A DNA stretch of 20,457 nucleotides, taken from an uncultured Verrucomicrobiota bacterium (lineage in GTDB: Bacteria; Verrucomicrobiota; Kiritimatiellia; CAIVKH01). Of this stretch, positions 14,219-20,457 are shown one piece after another (position 1 is the first letter of the stretch; each line of letters begins with the position of its first letter). Below the pieces are notes generated by a model that saw nothing but the letters and a program-made list of their open reading frames with translations, was not told the DNA's origin and did no database searches. The DNA lies in contig CALBHI010000333.1 in NCBI GenBank assembly GCA_937894535.1, positions 1 through 20,457 on the forward strand. The letters run 5' to 3'. The position numbers and the translations under genes are program-made.

Positions 14219-16114
14219 TCAGATCGCCTTGGTCATGAGTTCGCTGACCAGCTTGGTGAAGCGGGCCGGGTTCTTGACCGGGCTGCCTTCGGCGATCAGG
14301 GCCTGGGCCATCAGCAGGTCGGCGTAGTCGCCGATGCGGGCATCGGTGGCGTCGGCCTTGAAGGCGGCGTCGAGTTTGGCGACGAGCGGATGCTCGGCGT
14401 TGATCTCGAGGATACGTTTGCTCGGCGGCACGTCCTGATCCATCGCCTTGAGGATGCGTTCCATGTGGGCCGACATGCCCGCCTCGTCGTTGACCAGACA
14501 GCAGGCCGAATCGGTTAGGCGCGAAGAGAGGCGCACTTCCTTGATGTCGGCGTCGAGGTGTTTCTGCAGCGCGCCGAGCAGGTCCTTGACCTTCTCCTCC
14601 TGCTCCTTTTTCTTCTCCAACGCGGCCTTCTTTTCGTCCTCGGTGCCGAGGTCGATGTCGCCGCGGTCGATCGCCACCAGCTTCTTGCCGCCGTATTCGG
14701 TCAGGCTCATCGAGACCCATTCGTCGATCGGATCGGCCATCAGGATCACCTCGAAGCCATGGCGCTCAAAGGCTTCGAGCAACGGCGAGGTCTTCAGGTT
14801 GGCCACCGACTCCCCGGCGATGTAGTAGATGTCCTTCTGCTCGGACGGCATCCGCTCCACGTAGGCCTTGAGGTCGATCGGCAAGCCCGCTTCGGTCTTG
14901 GTGGTGGTGAACAGCAACAGGTCGGCCAACTTCTGCTTGTTCTCGAAATCCATGTGCACGCCCTCTTTGAGGACGCGGCCAAAGGTGTCGAAAAAGGTGC
15001 GGTATTCCTTCTCCTGCTTCTGCTTCATCTCGGCCAGCACGGAGAGCACCTTGGTGGTCAGGCTCTTGCGCATGCGGCGGATGACCGCGTCGTCCTGCAG
15101 CATCTCGCGCGAGACGTTCAGCGGGAGGTCGCTGGAGTCCACCACGCCGCGCAGGAACCGCAGGTAGGCCGGCAGCAGGTCCTTGCAGTCGTCGGTGATG
15201 AATACGTTGCGCACGTAGAGGTGGATCCCCTTCTGGCCTTCGCGCATGTAGAGGTCGTACGGGGCCTGGCTCGGGACGAAGAGCAGGGCCTTGAACTCGG
15301 TGGTGCCCTCGGCGTTGTAGTGGATGACCTTCGCCGGGTTGTCGGAGGCGTGGCTGATGTGCCGGTAGAAGGCGTGGTACTCGTCCTCGGTGATCTCGGA
15401 GGCGCTCTTCTTCCAGATCGCCTTGCGCGAGTTGATGACTTCGTCCTTCGGCTCCTCCTTGCCCTCGGCATCGACGACGGTGAGGGCGATGGGGAAGCTG
15501 ATGTAGTCGGAGTAGTGCTTGATGATCGATTTGATGCGCCACGGCTCGAGAAACTCGTCCATGCCTTCGCGCAGCTTCAGCGTGACGTCGGTGCCGAACC
15601 CGTCGCGCGTGGTCTCCTCCAGCGTGTAGGCGTCGTCGCCGTTGGACACCCATTTCAGCGCGGGCTCATCGACACCGCCGCGTTTGGTCACCACGGTCAC
15701 ATCGGAGGCGACCATGAAGGCCGAATAGAAACCGACGCCGAAGCGACCGATCATCTCCGGGTTGGTTGCGGCCTTGGGGTCGTTCTTGATCGACTCCATG
15801 AACCGGCGGGTGCCGGAACTGGCGATGGTGCCGATGTTCTGCTCGATCTCGTGGGCGGTCATGCCGATGCCGTTGTCGCTCACGGTGAGCGTCTGGTTTT
15901 TCTTGTCCACGGTGATCGCGATCTTCCAGTCGTCCTCGCCGCGCTGCAGCGACGGATGGGTCAGCGCCTCGAACCGGGCGCGGTCGATCGCATCGGACGC
16001 GTTTGACACCAGTTCGCGCAGGAAGATTTCCTTCTTCGAGTAGAGGGAGTGGATCACCAGGTCCAGCAACTGCCGGACTTCGGTCTTGAACGGATGGGTT
16101 TGAGCTGTGGTCAT
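14219..16114 (-). CDS. htpG: Molecular chaperone HtpG (Hsp90 family)
   Basis: A 631-residue protein, close to the 624 of E. coli HtpG. The N-terminal GHKL ATPase domain shows LRELVSNASDAIDR with E34 (catalytic) and N38, DNGIGM with D80 that contacts adenine, GTIASSGT and the lid-adjacent GRFGVGFYSAF. The middle domain carries the LFVPSQAPYDLYMRE and LPLNVSREMLQ motifs including the conserved Arg, and the C-terminal dimerisation domain follows. It is a cytoplasmic homodimer that remodels client proteins with ATP. GGAG lies about 10 nt before the ATG, and a good -10/-35 pair lies further upstream. I see no CIRCE element, so heat control by HrcA at this promoter is not supported. Convergent with the A-T-TE gene, and transcribed in the same direction as the M42 peptidase but separately. 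Confidence 0.98.
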   Translation of the reverse strand: MTTAQTHPFKTEVRQLLDLVIHSLYSKKEIFLRELVSNASDAIDRARFEALTHPSLQRGEDDWKIAITVDKKNQTLTVSDNGIGMTAHEIEQNIGTIASSGTRRFMESIKNDPKAATNPEMIGRFGVGFYSAFMVASDVTVVTKRGGVDEPALKWVSNGDDAYTLEETTRDGFGTDVTLKLREGMDEFLEPWRIKSIIKHYSDYISFPIALTVVDAEGKEEPKDEVINSRKAIWKKSASEITEDEYHAFYRHISHASDNPAKVIHYNAEGTTEFKALLFVPSQAPYDLYMREGQKGIHLYVRNVFITDDCKDLLPAYLRFLRGVVDSSDLPLNVSREMLQDDAVIRRMRKSLTTKVLSVLAEMKQKQEKEYRTFFDTFGRVLKEGVHMDFENKQKLADLLLFTTTKTEAGLPIDLKAYVERMPSEQKDIYYIAGESVANLKTSPLLEAFERHGFEVILMADPIDEWVSMSLTEYGGKKLVAIDRGDIDLGTEDEKKAALEKKKEQEEKVKDLLGALQKHLDADIKEVRLSSRLTDSACCLVNDEAGMSAHMERILKAMDQDVPPSKRILEINAEHPLVAKLDAAFKADATDARIGDYADLLMAQALIAEGSPVKNPARFTKLVSELMTKAI

Positions 16115-16141
16115 TACACGATCTCCTAAAATCGGGCGTTC

Positions 16142-16169
16142 ATTATAGTCAGGTTGCCGGAATGATCAA
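16142..16169 (-). promoter_or_regulatory. sigma70-type promoter of htpG
   Basis: On the minus strand TTGATC (16164-16169), 16-bp spacer, perfect TATAAT (16142-16147). The start codon ends at 16114, leaving a leader of about 20 nt that contains AGGAGA. Confidence 0.75.
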
Positions 16170-16188
16170 GGGGGTGCAAACGAGGAAT

Positions 16189-16294
16189 TTTAACCGCCCG
16201 CTTCGCTAGAGGAAGATGAGGAAGAGGCGTTTGTTGTTCTGATCTCATCCGCCTCCTCTTCCTCTAGCCCTCCGCAGGTGGGCGGGTGGTTAAA
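16189..16294 (-). terminator. Long imperfect hairpin overlapping the M42 peptidase stop codon
   Basis: Outer arms TTTAACCGCCCG (16189-16200) and CGGGTGGTTAAA (16283-16294) pair over 12 positions with one G-T. Inside, CTAGAGGAAGA (16206-16216) pairs perfectly with TCTTCCTCTAG (16257-16267), and GAGGCG (16224-16229) with CGCCTC (16250-16255). The right outer arm contains the peptidase stop. On the minus strand the hairpin ends in TTAAAATTCC. It probably ends the peptidase transcript before the htpG promoter, but its size and purine/pyrimidine-rich arms could also mean a small mobile repeat. Confidence 0.55.
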
Positions 16295-17525
16295 TTTTCT
16301 CGAACGGCACCACCTTGTCCAGCCGCGGATGGCCGGTGCGCAGGTCGTCGGGCGTGAGGCCCTTCCCCTTGTTGGCCTTGTCCATGACCCGGAGGGCAAA
16401 TTCGAGGGCGTGCAGGCAACAGAGCACATCATCGGTGTGGGCGACTTCGGAGATGGTGTGCATGTTGCGGACCGGGATGCCGACCGAGACGGCGGCGGCA
16501 TCGATGCTGGCCAGCACGGCGGCCATCGCGTCGGTCCCGGTGTCGCGCCCGCTCGGACTGCGCTGGTACTTGATGAGGTGTTCGCGGCAGACGTTGTCGA
16601 TGATCCGGTTGACGTACTCGCTGGTCACCGCACCGGTGGAGAGGGTGAACCCGTTGCCGATTTCGATCTGCGGATAACGCTGGTCGCCGACACCCGGGGC
16701 GGCCTTGTAGTCGTGGTCGACATCGATGCCGATCAGGATGTCGGGCTTGAACAGGCCGGCGAGCACGCGGCTGCCGTAACGGCCGATCTCCTCGTAGGTG
16801 GCGATCGAGAACAGCACGCGGAGGTTCTTGAGTCCGCCGGCATCGGCGATCAGGCGCGCCAGCTCGGTGACGATGAAGCAGCCGAGCCCGTTGTCGAGGT
16901 ACGCGCCGTAGAAGGTTTTGTCGGAAAATCCGCGGCGGATCGGACGCTTGAGGATGATCGCGTCGCCCTCCTTGATGCCCTGGCGCTTGATCTGCAAGCC
17001 GGCATTCTTGCCGTGGGCCTGCAGTTCGACATAGAGCGATTCGGGCTTGATGCCGCGCGCGCCGGTGCGCATGTCCGGCGGAGCGAAATGAATCGCGCCA
17101 ATGGCCTCCACGGTGCCGCCCTCGATGGCGCGGTATTCGCCGTTGAACGTCGTATGCTCGCTGTAGATCACCACCTCGTGGCCAATCAGCGTGCAGGGCA
17201 GGAAGGAGTCGCTGTTGATCCAGACCTTGCCGTCGTCGCCGACGTAGCGCACTTGCATGCGGATCTTGTCGGCATGGCCGACCAGCATCACCGACGCCAT
17301 GTCGTCGCGGCCCGGATGGGTGTCGAGCACGATGCCGGCATTGCCCTTGAAGGTGTGGATCCCCCAGCCCTTCAACTTGAGCTTTTCAAAGGCGGGCTTG
17401 AGCACGCCGAACGACATGGCCGCCTCGAGGCCGATCGGGCTGGGCGCGGCGAGGATGGTGCGCATCCAGTCGAATTGTTTCTCCGGCATCGGTTCGTACC
17501 ACGGGGCGCGTTTCTTCTTGGTCAT
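16290..17525 (-). CDS. M42-family metallo-aminopeptidase
   Basis: A 411-residue cytoplasmic peptidase of the M42 (PepA/FrvX/YsdC-like) family. Expected two-metal ligands and catalytic residues are present: H84 (GHADKI), D211 (AYLDNGLG), the Glu pair E245-E246 (TYEEIG), D268 or D270 (GIDVDHD) and H356 with E360 (HTISE). PSPIGLEAAM near residue 28 is also typical of the N-terminus. Family members form large dodecameric shells and remove N-terminal residues from peptides; substrate preference cannot be read. The bridging-Asp motif is DNGLG rather than the more common DDRxG. I chose ATG 17525, preceded by AAGGAA, over an in-frame ATG 72 nt upstream because the extra residues overlap the promoter. 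It is slightly longer than many relatives because of a C-terminal extension after residue 375. Confidence 0.9.
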   Translation of the reverse strand: MTKKKRAPWYEPMPEKQFDWMRTILAAPSPIGLEAAMSFGVLKPAFEKLKLKGWGIHTFKGNAGIVLDTHPGRDDMASVMLVGHADKIRMQVRYVGDDGKVWINSDSFLPCTLIGHEVVIYSEHTTFNGEYRAIEGGTVEAIGAIHFAPPDMRTGARGIKPESLYVELQAHGKNAGLQIKRQGIKEGDAIILKRPIRRGFSDKTFYGAYLDNGLGCFIVTELARLIADAGGLKNLRVLFSIATYEEIGRYGSRVLAGLFKPDILIGIDVDHDYKAAPGVGDQRYPQIEIGNGFTLSTGAVTSEYVNRIIDNVCREHLIKYQRSPSGRDTGTDAMAAVLASIDAAAVSVGIPVRNMHTISEVAHTDDVLCCLHALEFALRVMDKANKGKGLTPDDLRTGHPRLDKVVPFEKI

Positions 17526-17547
17526 GGCGGTAAATTTCCTTGTGATT

Positions 17548-17560
17548 AAAACCCGGTTTT
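17548..17560. promoter_or_regulatory. Operator-like palindrome at the predicted start site of the M42 gene
   Basis: AAAACCCGGTTTT is palindromic around its centre base and is centred on the expected transcription start (about 17555). Confidence 0.35.
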
Positions 17561-17561
17561 G

Positions 17562-17590
17562 TGTGTACCATGCAGCCCATGCCTCATCAA
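17562..17590 (-). promoter_or_regulatory. sigma70-type promoter of the M42 peptidase gene
   Basis: On the minus strand TTGATG (17585-17590), 17-bp spacer, TACACA (17562-17567), giving a leader of about 30 nt with AAGGAA. Confidence 0.55.
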
Positions 17591-17618
17591 TGGACAAATA
17601 GGTCCTTCCTCGCTCGGC

Positions 17619-17640
17619 GGCTCACCCGGAGGGGTGCGCC
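17619..17640 (-). repeat. Dispersed short hairpin repeat, copy 2, forming the bioA ribosome binding site
   Basis: Sixteen bases (17618-17633) are the exact reverse complement of 3073-3088. The unit ends directly at the bioA ATG, and its GGAGGGG serves as the Shine-Dalgarno six bases before the start. Folding of the repeat would hide that site. Confidence 0.6.
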
Positions 17641-18936
17641 ATGACGTCGCATGACCTCCGGCGCGACCTCGCCCACGTCTGGCATCCCTACACGCGTCGG
17701 TCAACCCTGACCGATGAGGGTATCCCGGTGATCACCTCCGCCGAAGGCATCCACCTGATCGCCGACGACGGCACCCGCTACGTCGATGCGATCTCCTCGT
17801 GGTGGTGTGCCAACCTCGGCCACGGGCGCCGCGAGATCGTCGAAGCCATCCAGCGTCAGGCCGCCACGCTCCAACACAGCATCCTCGGCAACCTGACCCA
17901 CCCCGGCGCGATTGAACTGGCCGAGCGGCTGGCCAACCTGATGCCTACGCCCGACCGGCATGTGCTGTTTGCCTCGGACGGATCGAGTGCGATCGAGCAG
18001 GCGGTAAAGATCGCCATCCAGCACCGCGCGAATACCGGCGACAGCGCGCGCACGTTGGTCGCCTGCCTCGACGGGGCCTACCACGGCGACACCCTCGGCG
18101 CGATGGCCCTCGGCTACCTCGAGCACTTCCACTTGCCGTACAAGGGCCACCTGTTCCCGGTGGTGCGGTTGCCCTTCCCGGACGGCGACGATTTCGGCGC
18201 GGCCCGGACGATCCTCGACCGCCATGCGCACGAACTCACCGCCATCGTTGTGGAACCGTTGCTGCAGGGAGCCTCGGGCATGCGCGTCTACTCGGCCTGC
18301 TGGCTCAACGCGCTCGCCAGCTGGTGCCGGGCGAACGGGGTGATCCTGATCCTCGACGAAATCGCCACCGGTTTCGGACGCACCGGAACGTGGTTTGCGT
18401 TTGAACAGGCCGGCATCGATCCCGACATCGTCTGCGTTGGCAAGGGAATCACCGGCGGCTACCTGCCGCTCAGCGCGACCATCGTGCGCGACAGCATCTA
18501 CGACTCGTTCCGCGACCTGCCGCGCGACCATACGCTCCAACACGGCCACACGTTTTGCGGAAATCCAATCGCCTGCGCCGCCGCGCTCGCCGCGCTCGAT
18601 CTGTATGCCGGGGGTGTGATCGACCAGGTTCCAGTCCTTGGACAACGCCTGCGCGCGACTGTCCAATCCCTGAACAACCATCCGTTGGTCCGCGGCATCC
18701 GCCACCTCGGCCTGATGACCGCGGTCGAACTGGTCGCCGAACCTCCGCCTCCGCCCGGCCAGCCCACCCGGGCGCACCGCATCCGCCGTGCCCTGCTCGC
18801 CCGCGGCATCCTGCTCCGCCCGCTCGGTCCCGTGCTGTACCTGATGCCACCGCTGGTCACACCGGAAGCGGAGCTCGATCTGCTGGCGGCGGCGCTGGTC
18901 GAGGCGATCAACCGCGATGCGGACGCATACGGCTGA
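17641..18936 (+). CDS. bioA: Adenosylmethionine-8-amino-7-oxononanoate aminotransferase
   Basis: A 431-residue fold-type I, class III PLP aminotransferase. BioA-specific features are HVWHPYTRR at the N-terminus and SSWW (52-55), which lines the DAPA/KAPA pocket. General features are AYHGDTLGAMALG, LDEIATGFGRTG with D239 that holds the PLP nitrogen, VGKGITGGYLPLSA with the Schiff-base Lys268, and HTFCGNPIACAAALA. It converts KAPA to DAPA using S-adenosylmethionine as amino donor, the third step of biotin ring assembly, in the cytoplasm. GGAGGGG six bases before ATG 17641 fixes the start. No other bio gene is in the window, so the pathway must be split. The gene is convergent with the LytTR regulator, with a 22-bp gap. 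Other class III aminotransferases lack SSWW, so the call is firm. Confidence 0.94.
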   Translation: MTSHDLRRDLAHVWHPYTRRSTLTDEGIPVITSAEGIHLIADDGTRYVDAISSWWCANLGHGRREIVEAIQRQAATLQHSILGNLTHPGAIELAERLANLMPTPDRHVLFASDGSSAIEQAVKIAIQHRANTGDSARTLVACLDGAYHGDTLGAMALGYLEHFHLPYKGHLFPVVRLPFPDGDDFGAARTILDRHAHELTAIVVEPLLQGASGMRVYSACWLNALASWCRANGVILILDEIATGFGRTGTWFAFEQAGIDPDIVCVGKGITGGYLPLSATIVRDSIYDSFRDLPRDHTLQHGHTFCGNPIACAAALAALDLYAGGVIDQVPVLGQRLRATVQSLNNHPLVRGIRHLGLMTAVELVAEPPPPPGQPTRAHRIRRALLARGILLRPLGPVLYLMPPLVTPEAELDLLAAALVEAINRDADAYG

Positions 18937-18958
18937 TCCGGCACGCCGCGCGTCCGTG

Positions 18959-19783
18959 TCAGCCCCGGTTCAACGCGGCCTTGACCTCGCTCAGCCGGTT
19001 GCGGCTGACGGGAACGCGTGACCCGTCGCTCAACGTGAGCTCCGCGCCACGGCCCTTCCGCACCAGATCGCCGCAATGCTTCACGCTCGCCCAGTAGGAC
19101 CGGTGTGTCTGGATGCCGGCATCGGGCGGCAGTTCGCCAATAGCATCGCCCAGGGCGTAGAGGATCATGCTGCGGCCCCGGGTGGTCGCGACGGTCAGGT
19201 AATGCAACTCGGCCTTGAGGCTGATGACCTCGCCGCGCCGCTCGGCGGGCACAAGGGACAGAAAAAACGGGTCCGTTGCCGGTTGAGGCGTGGGCGGCGC
19301 AGCACCAACCGGGTCCGATGCCGGGACGGCGGTTGCCTCCCGGAGCGCGTGGCGTTCCCAGCGATAGCCCAGGACAAACGGGGCATTGATGGCCATCCAG
19401 GCGAAGGTAACCGGCAACAGCACGCCGCCAACCTCGTCCAGCAGCTCCCGCCAACACAACGGACCTTCGTCCGCTCCTACCACGACATCGATCCCGAAGG
19501 ACACCGGGGCGAAGACCAACGCGGCCACCGCCCCCGACACGGCCAGCTTCAGCCACGGGTTTCCTTGGTCAAACCGCAGGCTGAGGTGCAGCAACCGGTG
19601 TGCGCCGATACCGAGTGCCATCGGGATTGCGGCCTGGGCCACCCATTGTAGCAGGGCGAGGACAAACCCCTGATCGGTGGTTCCCTCCGGATTCAGCAGC
19701 GCGAAGAGCACGCCCAGCACCAGTGCGGCGATACCAAAATAGCGGATCGGCGACACCGCCCCGGTCTTGAACAGGTCTTGCAT
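18959..19783 (-). CDS. Membrane-anchored LytTR-family transcription regulator
   Basis: A 274-residue protein with four hydrophobic segments (about 15-31, 38-60, 77-101, 113-140), a proline/alanine linker (150-170) and a C-terminal LytTR DNA-binding domain (about 171-272). The LytTR part has the strand ISLKAELHYLTVATTRGR, the THRSYWASVKH motif typical of LytTR domains and the SRVPVSRNRLSEVKAAL ending. There is no receiver domain, so it is a one-component regulator: the membrane part presumably senses a lipid-soluble or envelope signal and controls a domain that binds paired direct repeats. I chose ATG 19783, just before the first hydrophobic segment; the frame remains open upstream across the promoter and repeat array, which is not family sequence. 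It is divergent from the MipA-like gene, and repeats in the spacer suggest it controls both that gene and itself. Confidence 0.9.
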   Translation of the reverse strand: MQDLFKTGAVSPIRYFGIAALVLGVLFALLNPEGTTDQGFVLALLQWVAQAAIPMALGIGAHRLLHLSLRFDQGNPWLKLAVSGAVAALVFAPVSFGIDVVVGADEGPLCWRELLDEVGGVLLPVTFAWMAINAPFVLGYRWERHALREATAVPASDPVGAAPPTPQPATDPFFLSLVPAERRGEVISLKAELHYLTVATTRGRSMILYALGDAIGELPPDAGIQTHRSYWASVKHCGDLVRKGRGAELTLSDGSRVPVSRNRLSEVKAALNRG

Positions 19784-19790
19784 GGGCGAC

Positions 19791-19818
19791 AACCTACCAT
19801 GCCCATCCGCCCGTTCAA
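19791..19818 (-). promoter_or_regulatory. Promoter of the LytTR gene, probably leaderless
   Basis: On the minus strand TTGAAC (19813-19818), 16-bp spacer, TGgTAGGTT (extended -10, hexamer 19791-19796), then 7 nt to ATG 19783. No Shine-Dalgarno is seen. The -35 lies within the first repeat of the operator array, which suggests autoregulation. Confidence 0.55.
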
Positions 19819-19883
19819 CCGCCAATCCGTCCCGTCCGTGGCGCGCAACGACCCGTTCGTGCATTTCCCGTCCCGTTCGTGCA
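19810..19883 (+). promoter_or_regulatory. Four-copy phased repeat array, probable LytTR operator
   Basis: CCCGTTCAAC (19810), CCCGTCCGTGGC (19831), CCCGTTCGTGCA (19852) and CCCGTTCGTGCA (19872) start 21, 21 and 20 bp apart. The last two copies are identical over 12 bases. LytTR regulators are known to bind imperfect direct repeats about two helical turns apart, which fits. The array lies between the LytTR gene and the MipA-like gene. Confidence 0.65.
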
Positions 19884-19899
19884 AACGCCGTTTGTTTGC
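19881..19899. repeat. Inverted repeat GCAAAC-N7-GTTTGC
   Basis: Perfect 6-bp arms directly after the fourth operator repeat and overlapping its last three bases; a possible second regulator site near the MipA-like promoter. Confidence 0.35.
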
Positions 19900-19926
19900 G
19901 CTTTTTCCTGTGCGATGGATGGGAAC

Positions 19927-19943
19927 GCGCACACAACGTGCGC
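19927..19943. repeat. Palindrome GCGCAC-N5-GTGCGC before the MipA-like gene
   Basis: Perfect 6-bp arms around ACAAC, ending 12 nt before the AGGAG ribosome binding site. It may be an operator or an mRNA hairpin close to the start. Confidence 0.45.
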
Positions 19944-19967
19944 ACAACCATAACCAGGAGAAACGCC

Positions 19968-20457
19968 ATGAAGAAACTGCAGTACATCATCACCGTGGGA
20001 TCAATTGCCGGGGCCCTCGCCGCGGCCCAGGCGGAGGAACCCACACAACGGGAGGCGCTGGTACCCCTGCCGTCCGTATTGGATTTCACCGGCGGACAAG
20101 GCTGGGGCATCGCCCTCGGCGGCGGCGTGGAATACGAGGCCGCCTACGATGGTTCGGACGAGTACGAGTTCGAATTCGATCCGGCCGGGGCCATCCAATG
20201 GCGAACCGGCAACAACCTCCTGTTCTGGGAGGGAACCGAACTGGGCTGGCGCGGACTCGCCAATGACCGGTTGCTGCTCCAGGCCGGGGCCCGCTACGAG
20301 TCGGGACTGGAACCGGACGACTCGGACGATGGGCGGCTCGACGGCATCAAGGAACGGGACTCCCACCTCGTCGGCTTCCTCGAAGCAAGGCAGGCCCTGG
20401 ACGATGAATGGCGCAACTGGATCGGGGGCCGGGTCATGGGCGGCGAGAGCGGATTCG
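19968..20457 (+). CDS. MipA/OmpV-family outer membrane protein, 3' end cut by window edge
   Basis: The first 163 residues are visible. MKKLQYIITVGSIAGALAAAQA is a Sec signal peptide with cleavage probably after AQA. The mature part begins GGQGWGIALGGGVEYEAAYDGSDEYEF, the pattern of a first beta hairpin with the YxGSDxYE motif seen in MipA/OmpV barrels, and continues in alternating polar/apolar strands (PAGAIQWR, NNLLFWEG, RLLLQAGARYE). Family members are outer-membrane beta barrels; MipA scaffolds the lytic transglycosylase MltA with PBP1B, and others respond to envelope stress or take part in small-molecule passage. AGGAG lies 7 nt before ATG 19968. No strong -10/-35 pair is visible, as would fit a promoter that needs an activator such as the divergent LytTR protein. 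The call rests on the N-terminal third only. Confidence 0.8.
   Translation, partial: MKKLQYIITVGSIAGALAAAQAEEPTQREALVPLPSVLDFTGGQGWGIALGGGVEYEAAYDGSDEYEFEFDPAGAIQWRTGNNLLFWEGTELGWRGLANDRLLLQAGARYESGLEPDDSDDGRLDGIKERDSHLVGFLEARQALDDEWRNWIGGRVMGGESGF

Noticed and set aside
14558..16006. Long plus-strand frame opposite htpG
   Set aside because: Shadow of an unmistakable Hsp90 gene; the translation is repetitive Val, Leu, Gly, Asp and His.
16115..16180. CIRCE heat-shock operator before htpG
   Set aside because: No TTAGCACTC-N9-GAGTGCTAA-like sequence is present; only an ordinary -10/-35 pair is seen.
16278..17549. Long plus-strand frame opposite the M42 peptidase
   Set aside because: Shadow frame; the minus frame has all metal ligands.
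19810..19883. CRISPR array
   Set aside because: Repeats are only 8-12 bases with ~9-base gaps, are degenerate, and no cas gene is nearby; operator phasing explains them better.
19784..20110. N-terminal extension of the LytTR protein by 109 residues
   Set aside because: It covers the predicted promoter, the repeat array and the start of the MipA-like gene, and the residues are Arg/His/Pro-rich with no fold.

Overview
This is a GC-rich, gene-dense bacterial chromosome segment. The host looks like a Gram-negative, biofilm- or polysaccharide-associated member of the PVC group (Planctomycetota, Verrucomicrobiota, Kiritimatiellota); Kiritimatiellota is my best guess. That placement is inference: it rests on the mix of a large FtsX/OPT-like transport operon, a GH52 xylosidase, an outer-membrane MipA-type protein and GTAG-headed REP-like repeats. 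No rRNA, tRNA or marker gene is present to confirm it.

Region 1 (1-6768) is a plus-strand operon with four parts: a very large FtsX-type permease (cut at the left edge), an OPT-like polytopic membrane protein, a LolD/MacB-type ATPase and a small soluble protein of unknown function. The operon has been invaded twice. A REPIN-like pair of GTAG-headed hairpins sits between the OPT-like gene and the ATPase gene. A ~457-bp, visibly AT-richer insertion carrying a four-helix-bundle (S23/IVS-family) gene sits between the ATPase gene and the last gene. The insertion is flanked by a 9-bp direct repeat, and removing it restores a textbook ATGA stop/start overlap.

Region 2 (6772-8221) is a small toxin-antitoxin island. 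A Phd/YefM-type antitoxin is followed by a PIN toxin broken by a frameshift, then by an intact VapB/VapC pair with an ATGA overlap. Region 3 (8222-10625) holds a GH52 beta-xylosidase with its own promoter and a terminator-like hairpin. Region 4 (10628-14160) is a two-gene operon: a uroporphyrinogen-decarboxylase-family protein overlapping by 23 bp a single-module A-T-TE NRPS-like synthetase. The adenylation pocket of that synthetase lacks the Asp that normally binds an alpha-amino group, which makes this the best candidate for an undescribed biosynthetic system.

Region 5 (14164-17590, minus strand) carries htpG (Hsp90) and an M42-family metallopeptidase, each with a recognisable sigma70-type promoter, separated by a long imperfect hairpin. 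Region 6 (17619-20457) carries bioA on the plus strand, a convergent membrane-anchored LytTR regulator, and a divergent MipA/OmpV-type outer-membrane protein that runs off the right edge. The 184-bp divergent spacer holds four copies of a CCCGTTCGTGCA-type repeat spaced 21, 21 and 20 bp, as expected of a LytTR operator. The regulator and the MipA-like gene therefore probably form one regulatory unit.

Several genes have no Shine-Dalgarno sequence and a -10-like hexamer only 6-7 nt before the start codon, suggesting leaderless transcripts. No intergenic stretch exceeds 300 bases; the longest is 8222-8462.
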